In this document: in pieces, positions 1-10,130 of the stretch | How positions within the stretch are numbered: the stretch's first letter is position 1 | Layout of the letters: every line of letters begins with the position of its first letter | NCBI RefSeq assembly: GCF_002746455.1 | Contig: NZ_NWUW01000002.1 | Span: 248,001-312,000 of the forward strand | Length of the DNA: 64,000 nt | Source of the DNA: Bacillus fungorum | GTDB lineage: Bacteria; Bacillota; Bacilli; Bacillales; Bacillaceae_G | Direction of reading: 5' to 3' | Notes under the pieces: model-generated | What the model saw: the letters and a program-made list of their open reading frames with translations, nothing else | Databases searched by the model: none | Told to the model about the DNA's origin: nothing | Program-made: the position numbers and the translations under genes

Positions 1-737
1 ATGTACCATTGATGGAAAACAATCCTGAAGAGGCAGTTAAAAATAATTTGATTGGGACTATGAATATAGCAGAGGCGGCAAGAACTCATGGAGTAGGAAC
101 GTTTGTTATGATTTCGTCGGATAAAGCAGTGAACCCAACGAGTGTTATGGGAGCGACAAAGAAATTAGCTGAGATGGTAATACAACATAAAGATAAAATA
201 AGTCATACAAAGTTTGTTACTGTACGATTTGGAAATGTCTTAGGAAGTAGAGGGAGTGTTATCCCGTTATTTAAGAAGCAGATTCAAAAGGGGGGACCAG
301 TTACAGTTACTCACCCAGATATGGTTCGTTATTTTATGACTATTCCGGAGGCATCTAGACTTGTAGTACAAGCTGGTGCGTTAGCAAAAGGTGGAGAAAT
401 TTTTGTCCTGGATATGGGGGAACCAGTAAAAATAGTGGATCTTGCTAAAAACCTCATTCGATTATCAGGAAACTCCGTAGATGAAATAGGAATAGAATTT
501 ACTGGTATACGCCCTGGAGAGAAACTTTTTGAAGAATTACTAAAAGAAGATGAAATGAATGAGAAGCAAGTCCACCCAAGAATTTATGTAGGAAAAGAAA
601 TGAATGTTCGTATAGAAGAAATAGAAAAAATAATTTCTGAATATACAGAATTAGATGAGTTTGAACTAAGAAAGCGATTGTTACATTTAGTGAATCAGCG
701 TAAAACTTTAAAACTACTAATACCAGTATCAGGTTAA
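1..737 (+). CDS. epsC: UDP-GlcNAc 4,6-dehydratase, EpsC/CapD-like (C-terminal part)
   Basis: The gene is cut by the window edge, so only the last 240 or so residues are visible; the reading frame is already open at base 3. It is a polysaccharide-type short-chain dehydrogenase. The motif [17 protein letters not shown] carries Ser, Met and Lys where ordinary SDR enzymes have Ser, Tyr and Lys, which is typical of the FlaA1/WbpM/CapD dehydratases. The later [14 protein letters not shown] motif is also a family hallmark. In B. subtilis eps the homologue EpsC works with EpsN and EpsM to build a UDP-diacetamido-trideoxy sugar. Homologues of both lie at the far end of this operon (17.6-20 kb). The membrane-spanning N-terminus of the family would lie upstream of the window. 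Confidence 0.85.
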   Translation, partial: VPLMENNPEEAVKNNLIGTMNIAEAARTHGVGTFVMISSDKAVNPTSVMGATKKLAEMVIQHKDKISHTKFVTVRFGNVLGSRGSVIPLFKKQIQKGGPVTVTHPDMVRYFMTIPEASRLVVQAGALAKGGEIFVLDMGEPVKIVDLAKNLIRLSGNSVDEIGIEFTGIRPGEKLFEELLKEDEMNEKQVHPRIYVGKEMNVRIEEIEKIISEYTELDEFELRKRLLHLVNQRKTLKLLIPVSG

Positions 738-761
738 CGGCAAAAATTTATAATAAGACGG

Positions 762-1928
762 GTGCGTGAGATGGTGTCTAAAAAAGTTCTATTTTGTGCA
801 ACTGTGGATTATCATTTTAAAGCTTTTCATTTACCGTATTTGAAATGGTTTGCAGACCAAGGTTGGGAAGTACATGTTGCAGCGAATGGGAATATACATC
901 TTCCGTACGTAACTCAAAAGTATAATATTCCTATTCAAAGATCACCCCTTAGCATACAAAACCTCCATGCATATAAAAAGCTAAAATCAATTATTCATCA
1001 AAATAAATATAAAATCATTCATTGTCATACGCCTATGGGAGGGGCAATTGCTCGTCTAGCTGCTCGGAAAGCACGGAGGGAAGGGACGAAGGTCATATAT
1101 ACGGCGCATGGATTCCACTTTTGTAAAGGAGCATCATTCATAAATTGGCTTCTATATTATCCAATTGAGAGAAGTTTAGCGATCAATACAGATTGTCTTA
1201 TAACAATTAACCAAGAAGATTACAATTTAGCAGTTAAACATCGCTTTCAAGCGAAAGATATTAAATTCGTTCACGGTGTAGGGGTAGATATAGAAAGATT
1301 TACCCCAGTAACTGAAACGGAAAAACAAGCATTAAAGCTAAAATTTAACTATAATCCACAAGATTTTTTAATGTTTTATGCAGCTGAATTTAATAAGAAT
1401 AAAAATCAAAGTTTTTTAATTCGTGTATTAGCACAATTGAAAAATGAAATTCCGCATGCGAAGCTTTTACTTGCTGGTGAAGGGCCGTTAATGGAAGAAT
1501 GCAAAAAACTAGTTACTCAACTTGGGGTGAGTAATAAGGTGCACTTTCTTGGTTATAGAAATGATATAGCCTCTTTACTACAAATGTGTGATCTTGCAGT
1601 TGCATCGAGTTACCGAGAAGGTTTACCCGTTAATATTATGGAAGCTATGGCTTGTGGACTTCCGGTTGTAGCTACTGATAACCGTGGGCATAGGGAGTTA
1701 ATTATTAATAATAAAAATGGTTGGATTATAGATCACGATGACATAAAGATGATGGCTGAAAGAATAAATTCTATTTCTAAAAATATTAAATTACAAGCTC
1801 AGTTTGGACAGTGTGGGCGTACTATTATTACGAATAAATATTCAGTTAATGAAGTTTTGAAAGAGAAACAAGAAATTTATACAACATATATGGATGAAAT
1901 GGAGGATTTAAATTGGGCACTCCATTAA
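762..1928 (+). CDS. GT4 glycosyltransferase, EpsD-like
   Basis: The protein is a GT-B fold glycosyltransferase of about 388 residues. The N-terminus (KVLFCATVDYHFKAFHLPYLKW) and the IHCHTPMGGAIARLAAR and YTAHGFHFCKGA motifs are typical of EpsD-like family 4 enzymes. The C-terminal half carries the nucleotide-sugar EX7E element in SYREGLPVNIMEAMACGLP. It should transfer a sugar to the growing lipid-linked EPS repeat unit on the cytoplasmic face; donor and acceptor cannot be read from sequence. The start is either GTG 762 or ATG 771; neither has a strong ribosome binding site. Its 3' end overlaps the next gene by 16 nt, so the two are translationally coupled. Confidence 0.8.
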   Translation: MREMVSKKVLFCATVDYHFKAFHLPYLKWFADQGWEVHVAANGNIHLPYVTQKYNIPIQRSPLSIQNLHAYKKLKSIIHQNKYKIIHCHTPMGGAIARLAARKARREGTKVIYTAHGFHFCKGASFINWLLYYPIERSLAINTDCLITINQEDYNLAVKHRFQAKDIKFVHGVGVDIERFTPVTETEKQALKLKFNYNPQDFLMFYAAEFNKNKNQSFLIRVLAQLKNEIPHAKLLLAGEGPLMEECKKLVTQLGVSNKVHFLGYRNDIASLLQMCDLAVASSYREGLPVNIMEAMACGLPVVATDNRGHRELIINNKNGWIIDHDDIKMMAERINSISKNIKLQAQFGQCGRTIITNKYSVNEVLKEKQEIYTTYMDEMEDLNWALH

Positions 1929-3022
1929 GAGTATTACATGTAGTCGTAAATATGAATAGAGGCGGAGCCGAAACTTTAATTATGAATTTGTATCGTAATA
2001 TAGACCGCTCAAAAGTACAATTTGATTTTTTAACTTGTAAAGAGGGGGTATTTGATGAAGAGATAGTAAAGTTAGGCGGGAAAGTTCATAGAATTCCATA
2101 CGTTACAGACGTTGGTCATAGAGGTTATATAAAGGCTCTAGATACTTTTTTTAGTGTTCATCCGAAGTATAAAATCGTTCATTCACATATGGATAAAATG
2201 AGTGGTTTTATACTTCGTTCAGCTAAAAAAGCAAGAGTGCCAGTTAGGGTTGCACATAGTCATAGTACAAGCAGTGAGGGGGGGGCTATAGCCAAAATAT
2301 ATAAATGGTATGCAGGAGTATTTATTACGTCGTGTGCTACACATTTTTTAGCGTGTTCAGTATCTGCAGCGCAATGGTTGTTTGCCAATAGAGAAAGTAC
2401 AACAAAAATATTAAAAAATGGAATTGAGTGTGATGAATTTGCATTTAATCCAGACATTAGAGAGCAAGTAAGAAAAGAACTCAAACTTCATGGGGATGTT
2501 TTTGTGATTGGACATGTGGGAAGATTTGCACATCCAAAAAATCATGCTTTTTTAATTGATATTTTTGCTCAATTAATAGAATATAGGCCGAACTCTATTC
2601 TTCTATTAGTCGGAGATGGACCGCTTCGATTAGAAATGGAGAAAAAAGTAGAGAAACTGAATCTAACAGATAAAGTGAAATTTTTAGGAATACGCAGTGA
2701 TATTAATCGTTTATTACAAGCATTTGATGCATTTGTATTTCCATCTATTTATGAAGGTTTACCAGTTACTCTTATTGAAGCACAAGGGGCGGGTTTGCCA
2801 TGTATTATATCGGACACTATTACACAAGAAGTGGATTTGGGGTTGAATTTAGTTGAACAGTGTTCTTTGTTACATATAAGAAACTGGGTAGGTCTATTAC
2901 AAAGTATAGCAAACAAGCAGGTATCAAGAAGTGTGGAACAATATGTATTAGCTGAAAAAGGATACGATATAAAAAATATTACAGGATTTACACAAAAGTT
3001 TTATGTTGAAGTATCGAGGTGA
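1913..3022 (+). CDS. GT4 glycosyltransferase, EpsF-like
   Basis: A GT-B enzyme of 369 residues. It opens with LRVLHVVVNMNRGGAETLIMNLYR, the classic EpsF-like N-terminus, and has VGDGPLR and SIYEGLPVTLIEAQGAGLP (EX7E) in the C-terminal Rossmann domain. Translation starts at a TTG (1913-1915) seven bases after GGAGG at 1901-1905, inside the end of the preceding gene. It belongs to the EPS repeat-unit assembly set. It is closely similar in its opening and overall layout to the gene at 5062, so the two are probably paralogues from a duplication within the operon. Confidence 0.8.
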   Translation: MGTPLRVLHVVVNMNRGGAETLIMNLYRNIDRSKVQFDFLTCKEGVFDEEIVKLGGKVHRIPYVTDVGHRGYIKALDTFFSVHPKYKIVHSHMDKMSGFILRSAKKARVPVRVAHSHSTSSEGGAIAKIYKWYAGVFITSCATHFLACSVSAAQWLFANRESTTKILKNGIECDEFAFNPDIREQVRKELKLHGDVFVIGHVGRFAHPKNHAFLIDIFAQLIEYRPNSILLLVGDGPLRLEMEKKVEKLNLTDKVKFLGIRSDINRLLQAFDAFVFPSIYEGLPVTLIEAQGAGLPCIISDTITQEVDLGLNLVEQCSLLHIRNWVGLLQSIANKQVSRSVEQYVLAEKGYDIKNITGFTQKFYVEVSR

Positions 3023-3027
3023 GCATA

Positions 3028-3921
3028 TTGAAAAAGCTAACAATCTTTACCCCTACATATAATCGAGCATATTGTCTTGAGGGGTGTTATGAAAGTTTGA
3101 AGCAGCAAACGTGTAAAGATTTTATATGGTTAATTATAGATGATGGGTCTGATGATTATACAAAGGAGTTAGTGCATTCTTGGATTTCTGAAGATCGCAT
3201 AAGTATAAGGTATTATTGGCAAGTAAATCAAGGGATGCATGGTGCTCATAATACAGCTTACGAGATGATAGATACTGAACTTAATGTGTGCATTGATTCA
3301 GATGACTCAATGCCTAGTGACGCCGTAGAGAAAATCATTTCGTTTTGGGATGAAAATGGGAGTGATCAAGTAAGCGGAATCATTGCTCTTGATTTATATA
3401 AAGATGGGAAAGTAATTGGTTCAAAACTACCATTAAATCTTAAACGTTCTACACTTTTCAATCTATACAATAAACATGGTGTAACTGGAGATAAGAAATT
3501 AGTATATCGTACAGAACTAACTAGAAAGTATCCTTATCCGGTTTTTAAAAATGAAAAGTATGTAGGTTTGGCATATAAATACTATATGTTGGATCAGAGA
3601 TATGAGATGTTACTCATGAACGAAGCACTTTGTTATGTTGAATATATGCCTGATGGTTCTTCGATGAATATGTTAAGTCAGTATCGTAAAAATCCAAAAG
3701 GTTTTGCTTTTTATCGTAAGGAACTGATGAAGCTACCATTTGCAAATAGGTTATTTAAATATAGACAAGCTGTACATTATGTCTCAAGTAGCTTTATAGC
3801 AAAAAATAAAAAATTTATAAAAGAGTCACCATGCAAAGTACTTACCCTTTGCGCAGTGCCATTTGGGGTTATTCTATATAGTTACATTACATTGAAAACA
3901 AGAATAAAAATAAATATATAG
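3028..3921 (+). CDS. GT2 family (GT-A fold) glycosyltransferase
   Basis: The opening KKLTIFTPTYNRAYCLEGCYESL is the nucleotide-binding start of a GT-A family 2 enzyme. It is followed by LIIDDGSDD and by CIDSDDSMPSDAVEK, the DXD-like metal-binding motif. It would add one sugar to the EPS repeat unit. The preferred start is TTG 3028, four bases after AGGTGAG at 3017-3023. GTG 3019, which overlaps the stop of the gene before, is the alternative. Position and family recall EpsE of B. subtilis, but the identity is not close enough to claim the flagellar-clutch activity of EpsE. Confidence 0.72.
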   Translation: MKKLTIFTPTYNRAYCLEGCYESLKQQTCKDFIWLIIDDGSDDYTKELVHSWISEDRISIRYYWQVNQGMHGAHNTAYEMIDTELNVCIDSDDSMPSDAVEKIISFWDENGSDQVSGIIALDLYKDGKVIGSKLPLNLKRSTLFNLYNKHGVTGDKKLVYRTELTRKYPYPVFKNEKYVGLAYKYYMLDQRYEMLLMNEALCYVEYMPDGSSMNMLSQYRKNPKGFAFYRKELMKLPFANRLFKYRQAVHYVSSSFIAKNKKFIKESPCKVLTLCAVPFGVILYSYITLKTRIKINI

Positions 3922-3954
3922 GGATTTACTTAGGATTGATAAGAGGGAAGAATA

Positions 3955-5019
3955 ATGACTATACTTTGGATGAATTTCTTTATAGTGTTCATACTAGCGT
4001 TTTTCGCACGGTATTTTGCTATGCCAGTAGCTTCAGAAATGGTGAGGTTAAAACCGAATCGACTATTGATTTTAATGGCGACAACCTCTCTTGTACTAGT
4101 ATCTGGTTTTAGAAATAATATTGGTGATACGTATTTTTATATGCATGCTTTTACAGTTACTGATTTTAATTGGGGTTATATTCAAAGTAGTAAGGATGTT
4201 GGATTTAGTATTTTGCAAATGATTTTAAAAGCATATACGAATGATCCGCAAGTTTTGATCTTTATAACAGCTCTAATAACAAATATATTAATAGTAGTAG
4301 TTCTATATAAATATTCAAGAATGATTGAGTTAAGTTTATATGTGTATATCGCATCCGGTATGTATTTAGTTTCAATGAATGGAGTAAGACAGTATTTAAC
4401 CGCAGCGATTATTTTTACTGCAACAAAATATATTTTAGATGGGAATTGGAAAAGATATTTTTTGATTGTACTATTTGCTTCTACTTTTCATCAAAGCGCA
4501 CTTGTATTAATTCCTATTTATTTTGTAGTCAGAAGAAAAGCGTGGTCGACAATAACATTTATACTTCTCTTTATTGCGGTACTTATAGTAATAGGGTTTA
4601 ATCAGTTTGCAGAAATTTTCTTTGCAACTATAGGGGATACACAATATGGTCACTATAAGGATTTTCAAGAAGGAGGAGCTAATATTCTTCGGGTTGCTGT
4701 GGATGCAATACCGCTCATTCTCGCTTATATTGGAAGACATAAATTAAGAGAGATTTTTCCGGAAAGTGATTATATCGTAAATATGGCATTGTTAGGTCTA
4801 GTATTTATGATTATTTCAACTCAAAATTGGATTTTTGCAAGATTCTCCATATATTTTGGGTTATATCACTTGATATTGATATCATGGGTTATAAAGTTAT
4901 TTATAGCAAAGGATCAAAAGTTAATTTACTATGCAGTAATATTATGTTATTTTGTTTACTTTGTATATGAACATATTATTACTTTGGGAATAGTTTATAA
5001 GAGTAGTTTCTGGGGATAA
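3955..5019 (+). CDS. epsG: EpsG-family EPS polymerase, multispanning membrane protein
   Basis: A 354-residue membrane protein with about ten hydrophobic segments and no soluble domain. The FRNNIGDTYFYMHAF stretch, followed about 70 residues later by SMNGVRQYLTAAIIF, matches the pattern of EpsG-family polymerases (GxDTxxY and NxxRQ). These are thought to join lipid-linked repeat units on the outer membrane face, the role of Wzy. Its place among the glycosyltransferases and upstream of the flippase at 13264 supports this. A spaced AAGAGGGAAGAATAATG ribosome binding site fixes the start. Confidence 0.8.
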   Translation: MTILWMNFFIVFILAFFARYFAMPVASEMVRLKPNRLLILMATTSLVLVSGFRNNIGDTYFYMHAFTVTDFNWGYIQSSKDVGFSILQMILKAYTNDPQVLIFITALITNILIVVVLYKYSRMIELSLYVYIASGMYLVSMNGVRQYLTAAIIFTATKYILDGNWKRYFLIVLFASTFHQSALVLIPIYFVVRRKAWSTITFILLFIAVLIVIGFNQFAEIFFATIGDTQYGHYKDFQEGGANILRVAVDAIPLILAYIGRHKLREIFPESDYIVNMALLGLVFMIISTQNWIFARFSIYFGLYHLILISWVIKLFIAKDQKLIYYAVILCYFVYFVYEHIITLGIVYKSSFWG

Positions 5020-5061
5020 AATATATATTTGAAAAACATTCTTAGATGGGAGTAATTTTCA

Positions 5062-6210
5062 ATGTTTAAACAAGAACGACCAAAAAGAGTGTTGCATATC
5101 GTTAGTGCGATGGACCGAGGTGGCGCTGAGGCATTATTAATGAATGTATATAGGAATATAGATAGAGAAAAGGTGCAATTTGATTTTGTTTCCCATAAAA
5201 GTGAAGAAAGTGATTATGATAAGGAAATCATTGCGTTGGGTGGGAAAATACACCGAATATCTAGCTTAGGACAGTTAGGCCCTCTTTCATACATTAAAGA
5301 GCTTGTTAAGGTAATGTCTAATAATCAATATGTGGCGGCCCATGCACATACTGATTATCAAGGGGGATTTGTGGCTATTGCTGCTAAAATAGCTGGTATA
5401 AAAATAAGGATTTGTCATTCGCATAGTAATAATTGGCCGATGGGATCGGGGGTAAAAGGGAAAGTTTTATTGAGTTTTTTACGAACAATTATTACTTATG
5501 CTGGAACAAATTATTGTGCGTGCAGTGTGGAATCTGCACGTTTTTTATTTCAAAAAAACATTGGTAATTCAAAGGTAAAGATAATGAAAAACGCAATAGA
5601 TATTAATCAATTTATTAATGTAAATATACAGGATGATAATAAAGTAAGGAATGAATTCAATATACCAGTCGAAAAGAAAGTGATTGGTCATATTGGGCGT
5701 TTTTCTGAATCTAAAAATCATATATTTATATTGAAAGTTTTCAATGAGGTATTAAAATATGATCCTAATTTTATGCTTGTTTTAGTAGGAGAGGGTCCGT
5801 TACAGAATTCTATTGAGCTAGAATCCAAAAGACTAGGTATCTATGAAAAAGTTAGATTTTTAGGAGTAAGAAAAGACATTCCAAGAATTATAAGGATGTT
5901 TGATGTTTTTCTTTTTCCATCACTTTTTGAGGGATTTGGAATTGTTGCATTAGAAGCACAGTGTGCAGGTGTTCCGTGTGTAGTGGCAAATACAATAACT
6001 AAAAATGTTGATATGGGATTAGGGATAATATCATTTGTTAGCTTAGATGAAAATCTTAAAATATGGTCTGCAGAAATTCAAAGGGTTTTGGAAAAAGAAA
6101 AATTAAATACAGAAATAATAGCTGATACGATCTCGAAGCTCGGTTTTGATATAAAGAGTAATATTCCTGAGTGGTTATTATTATATGGATTAGAATATAG
6201 GGAATCATAG
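5062..6210 (+). CDS. GT4 glycosyltransferase, EpsF-like paralogue
   Basis: A 382-residue GT-B enzyme opening with KRVLHIVSAMDRGGAEALLMNVYRNIDREKVQFDF (given only as its recognisable pattern: RVLHIV, RGGAEALLMN). It has IGRFSESKNH, LVGEGPLQ and SLFEGFGIVALEAQCAGVP as donor-binding motifs. It parallels the gene at 1913 along its whole length. That suggests an in-operon duplication followed by divergence to a new sugar linkage. It starts at ATG 5062 after GGGAG about ten bases upstream. Confidence 0.78.
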   Translation: MFKQERPKRVLHIVSAMDRGGAEALLMNVYRNIDREKVQFDFVSHKSEESDYDKEIIALGGKIHRISSLGQLGPLSYIKELVKVMSNNQYVAAHAHTDYQGGFVAIAAKIAGIKIRICHSHSNNWPMGSGVKGKVLLSFLRTIITYAGTNYCACSVESARFLFQKNIGNSKVKIMKNAIDINQFINVNIQDDNKVRNEFNIPVEKKVIGHIGRFSESKNHIFILKVFNEVLKYDPNFMLVLVGEGPLQNSIELESKRLGIYEKVRFLGVRKDIPRIIRMFDVFLFPSLFEGFGIVALEAQCAGVPCVVANTITKNVDMGLGIISFVSLDENLKIWSAEIQRVLEKEKLNTEIIADTISKLGFDIKSNIPEWLLLYGLEYRES

Positions 6211-6272
6211 TTAAATGTAATTACTTTCATAAGAATAAAACTAGTAAAATAAATCGGATGAGGGAGTAAGAA

Positions 6273-7475
6273 ATGAAAAAGAAAAAAATTCTCATTACAT
6301 CATTTGATATGGCAATTGGAGGAGTAGAAAGAAGTTTAATTGGTTTATTGAATACAATCGACTATAGCAAATATGATGTAGATTTAATGTTATTTAAACA
6401 TGAGGGAGAGTTTCTTTTTTTATTACCTAAACTGCCTAATTTGTTAAAGGAAGTAAAACAATATACTACGTTTAGAAAATCAATTAAACAAATATTGCAA
6501 GAAGGGCAAATTACAATTGGAATGGCAAGGACTTTGGGGAAAATTTTAGGAGATATGCATGGGAGATATGTGAAAAGTGCAGAGGTTGGATATTTCGTTA
6601 TTCAGTATGGATGGAGAATAACTTTACCCTTTATACCGAAACTGGAAGAGGAGTATGATGTAGCAATTAGTTTTTTATGGCCCCATTATTTTGTTGGAGA
6701 TAAAGTTCGAGCGAAACGAAAGATTGGTTGGATTCATACAGATTATTCAAATATAAATCTTAATGCAAACATGGAGTATAAAATGTGGAGCAAAATGGAT
6801 AACATCGTAGCAGTTTCAGAAGGTTGTCGAGATTCATTTCTTAGTATTTTACCAAATGTAAATAAAAATGTTGAAATTATAGAAAATATATTATCTCCTG
6901 AGTTCGTACGTGAGCAAGCACACAGGGAAGATGTTATGAAAGAACTACAGATGAAATCAGGAAAAATAAAGCTTGTTACTGTAGGGCGGTTATCATATGC
7001 AAAAGGAATAGACGTTGCTATGCATGCCTTAAGAAAGTTATTAGATGAGGGATATGATATTGAATGGTATGTAGTTGGGTATGGAGCACTAGAAGCTGAA
7101 CTTAGAAAGTTATTAGCTGAACTTAACCTGGAAAAATATTTTTTTTTATTGGGTAAAAAGACAAATCCCTATCCATATATAAAAGCATGTGATATATATG
7201 TGCAGCCATCGAGGTATGAGGGGAAAGCTGTAACAGTTCGTGAAGCGCAAATCATTGGGAAGCCAGTACTTATTACTAATTTTTCAACTGCTAAAAGTCA
7301 GGTGCAGGATGGAATTGATGGATTAATAACTGAGATGGGAATAAACGGGATAGTAAATGGAATTAAGAGACTTATTGAAGATAAAGAGTTAAGGGAAACG
7401 CTGGTAGAAAATACTCTTAAAGGTGAATATGGAAATCGTAATGAAATTAATAAATTATATGCATTATTTTCGTAA
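6273..7475 (+). CDS. GT4 glycosyltransferase, first of four tandem paralogues
   Basis: A GT-B enzyme of 400 residues. It opens KKKILITSFDMAIGGVERSLIGLL and has TVGRLSYAKGIDVA in the hinge, then NPYPYIKACDIYVQPSRYEGKAVTVREAQIIGKP with the EX7E motif. It shares length, hinge and C-terminal motifs with the genes at 7543, 8791 and 10131, so these four form a tandem family. It has AGGGAG before ATG 6273. The enzyme probably adds one residue of the EPS repeat unit; specificity is unknown. Confidence 0.78.
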   Translation: MKKKKILITSFDMAIGGVERSLIGLLNTIDYSKYDVDLMLFKHEGEFLFLLPKLPNLLKEVKQYTTFRKSIKQILQEGQITIGMARTLGKILGDMHGRYVKSAEVGYFVIQYGWRITLPFIPKLEEEYDVAISFLWPHYFVGDKVRAKRKIGWIHTDYSNINLNANMEYKMWSKMDNIVAVSEGCRDSFLSILPNVNKNVEIIENILSPEFVREQAHREDVMKELQMKSGKIKLVTVGRLSYAKGIDVAMHALRKLLDEGYDIEWYVVGYGALEAELRKLLAELNLEKYFFLLGKKTNPYPYIKACDIYVQPSRYEGKAVTVREAQIIGKPVLITNFSTAKSQVQDGIDGLITEMGINGIVNGIKRLIEDKELRETLVENTLKGEYGNRNEINKLYALFS

Positions 7476-7542
7476 AGGGAGAATAAGTAAATGATTTTTA
7501 ATATTTTGAGCGCAATAAAAACACTTTAGGGTAGTGATAGTT

Positions 7543-8724
7543 ATGAAGAAAAAAATTTTATTCGTTATAGATTCGCTACAAAGTGGAGGAGCTGAAAAAA
7601 GTTTGGTTTCTTTACTTTCTTTATTTGATTATACAAAATATGAAGTTGATTTGTTAATGTTCTCTGCAAGTGGATTGTATTTACCATTACTTCCAAAACA
7701 GGTAAATGTTTTAGAAGTACCGACAATTATTAAAAGACAGGCTGAGAAATTTAATTATTTAATCAAACATAAATACTTTAAAGAGTTATTTCTTAGAGTG
7801 GGGGCTTCTATATCTCTTAGAAATCCATACATAAATAAAAAGTTACATGCAGCTCAAGTAGTCTGGAGATGGGTATCTAAAGGGATGGATAGTTTAAAGA
7901 TGGAATATGATGTTGCCATAGCTTATAGTCAAGGAATGCCAACATATTTTGTTGCAAATAAGGTTTACGCGCGCAAAAAAATCGCTTGGGTGAATACGGA
8001 TTATAGGTTAGCTGCATATAATAAAGATTTTGATTTGAACTATTATGAAGAATTTAATGAAATAGTAGCTGTGTCCGATGTTTGTAAGGACGTATTGATT
8101 CAAGAAATTCCTAAAATAGAGTCTAAAATTCAGGTTGTCTATGATATTATATCGCCGACGTTAATTAAATTGATGGCAAATGAGAATAAAGGATTTAGTG
8201 ATCAGTTTGAGGGATTACGAATATTAACGATTGGTAGGTTAGTGTATGAAAAAGGATATGAATTGGCCATAGAAGCTTGTTATAAATTGAAGCAAAAAGG
8301 GTATAGATTTAAGTGGTATGTAATTGGAGAAGGCAATCTTCAAAGTGAAATCGAGGATAGGATAAGTAAATATAATTTACACGATACTTTTATATTATTA
8401 GGTACTTACAAGAATCCCTATCCCTTTATAAAACAAAGTGATATATATGTACAACCCTCCAGGTATGAAGGATATGGCTTAGCAATAGCAGAGGCTAGAA
8501 TATTTCAAAAGCCTATAGTAGTAACCGATTTTGTTACAGTTCATAATCAAATCAAACATAGAGAGAATGGTTTAATAGTGAAGATGGATTCGGAAGCAAT
8601 ATATGAAGGAGTGAAAGAAATTATAGAAAACGGTTTGCTAAAAAAACGGTTATGTGAAAATTTAAAGACAGAAAAGGTTGGAACGGAAGAGGAAATTGAG
8701 AAGATATATACGTCTTTCAATTAA
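7543..8724 (+). CDS. GT4 glycosyltransferase, second tandem paralogue
   Basis: A GT-B enzyme of about 393 residues with KKKILFVIDSLQSGGAEKSLVSLL at the N-terminus, TIGRLVYEKGYELA in the hinge and NPYPFIKQSDIYVQPSRYEGYGLAIAEARIFQKP in the donor-binding domain. ATG 7543 is preferred over an in-frame GTG at 7534 because the bases GTGATAG between them fit a weak ribosome binding site better than a start codon. It belongs to the tandem set with 6273, 8791 and 10131. Confidence 0.77.
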   Translation: MKKKILFVIDSLQSGGAEKSLVSLLSLFDYTKYEVDLLMFSASGLYLPLLPKQVNVLEVPTIIKRQAEKFNYLIKHKYFKELFLRVGASISLRNPYINKKLHAAQVVWRWVSKGMDSLKMEYDVAIAYSQGMPTYFVANKVYARKKIAWVNTDYRLAAYNKDFDLNYYEEFNEIVAVSDVCKDVLIQEIPKIESKIQVVYDIISPTLIKLMANENKGFSDQFEGLRILTIGRLVYEKGYELAIEACYKLKQKGYRFKWYVIGEGNLQSEIEDRISKYNLHDTFILLGTYKNPYPFIKQSDIYVQPSRYEGYGLAIAEARIFQKPIVVTDFVTVHNQIKHRENGLIVKMDSEAIYEGVKEIIENGLLKKRLCENLKTEKVGTEEEIEKIYTSFN

Positions 8725-8790
8725 AGGGTTTTATAAAGAGAAAGGTTAACAAAAGTTTATTGAGGAACAAGAGAAAGAATTGGTGGAACT

Positions 8791-9990
8791 ATGAAAAAGA
8801 AAATACTCTTTATGGTTATAAATATGAATATAGGTGGTACGGAGAAGGCCCTATTAAATATGGTAGCAGAAATCCCAAAAGACAAATATGAAGTGACAAT
8901 TTTAATGTTAGAGAAAAAAGGAGATTTTTTAAATTTTATTCCAAAGGGTGTTCATATTGAGTATGTAAAGGATTACGAGGAAATGCAATATATATTAAAT
9001 AAACCACCAAGATTAGTTATAGCGGATCTTATCAAAAAACGAAAAATTGTAAAAGCATTGCAACTGGCAGTGTTGTACGTAATCTCTAAGATTATGAAAG
9101 AACGGAGTGTTATTTTAAAATATTGTTTGCAAAATTATGAAGATGTTTATAAAAATTATGATATTGCTATAGCTTATGCTGGACCAATGGATTTTATTAG
9201 TTACTTTGTGGCAAATAAAATAGAGGCTAGACGAAAGGTTCAATGGATCCATTTCGATATTGAAAAGATATATTTTAATAAGCATTTTGTTAACAAAGTA
9301 TATAAAAAATTTCAACATGTTTTTGTAGTTTCAGATTTAGGAAAGATGAAACTTACTCAAACTGTCCCAGAATTGATAAATAAGGCAGAAACTTTTTTAA
9401 ATATTATTTCGCCTGAAATGATATGTAAGATGGCAAATGAAGGAATTGGGTTTACGGATGATTTTGAGGGAGTAAGAATCCTTACTGTTGGTAGATTGAG
9501 TATAGAGAAGGGACAGGATTTAACAATATCTGTGTTAGCTAAGCTTAAAGAAGCTGGCTACAATGTTAGATGGTATTGTATAGGAGATGGAAAGGAAAGA
9601 GGAATGTATGAAAAGCTTGTGAAAAATTACGATGTTCAGGGTGATTATATATTTTTAGGAGCAGTTTCGAATCCTTATCCATTTATGAGACAATGTGATA
9701 TATATGTACAACCGTCTCGATATGAGGGATACTGCATAACACTTGCAGAAGCTAGATGTTTTAATAACCCAATTATTAGTACAGATTTTACAGGAGCAAG
9801 TGAACAGATAATCCATAACCACAATGGATTAATAGTTCAATTTGATGAGCAGCAAATGTATGATTCTATTTTACAAATATTAAGTGATAAATTGCTGGAT
9901 GGACGGTTGAGAAAAAATATAGAAAAAGAAGTGGTAGATACGAGAGAAGAGTTAAAAAAGTTATATAGAATAGCAAATTCTAATATGTAA
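8791..9990 (+). CDS. GT4 glycosyltransferase, third tandem paralogue
   Basis: A 399-residue GT-B enzyme opening KKKILFMVINMNIGGTEKALLNMV. The hinge is TVGRLSIEKGQDLTI and the donor domain has NPYPFMRQCDIYVQPSRYEGYCITLAEARCFNNP. It is most like the fourth copy at 10131: both have EVTILMLEKKG or DVTVLMLEKRG after the first strand and SRYEGYC or SRHEGYC before the EX7E glutamate. It is inferred to be the more recent duplicate pair. Confidence 0.77.
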   Translation: MKKKILFMVINMNIGGTEKALLNMVAEIPKDKYEVTILMLEKKGDFLNFIPKGVHIEYVKDYEEMQYILNKPPRLVIADLIKKRKIVKALQLAVLYVISKIMKERSVILKYCLQNYEDVYKNYDIAIAYAGPMDFISYFVANKIEARRKVQWIHFDIEKIYFNKHFVNKVYKKFQHVFVVSDLGKMKLTQTVPELINKAETFLNIISPEMICKMANEGIGFTDDFEGVRILTVGRLSIEKGQDLTISVLAKLKEAGYNVRWYCIGDGKERGMYEKLVKNYDVQGDYIFLGAVSNPYPFMRQCDIYVQPSRYEGYCITLAEARCFNNPIISTDFTGASEQIIHNHNGLIVQFDEQQMYDSILQILSDKLLDGRLRKNIEKEVVDTREELKKLYRIANSNM

Positions 9991-10063
9991 CTTGTTTTAG
10001 AAGGTATTATTATCGTATTACAGAAATATGGGCGGTTCGCTATTATAAATTATATTTTTTGTG

Positions 10064-10090
10064 AAAACATCTTCGAGAGGGTGTTTTTTT
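10064..10090 (+). terminator. attenuator-like hairpin inside the EPS operon
   Basis: AAAACATC at 10064-10071 pairs, with G-U pairs, with GGGTGTTTT ending near 10086, and seven or more T follow. It lies between the third and fourth tandem GT4 genes and could lower expression of the second half of the operon, or mark an old recombination junction. Confidence 0.5.
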
Positions 10091-10130
10091 ATTTTGATAT
10101 AAAACTTTTAGGTGGTAGAAGGAGATAGTT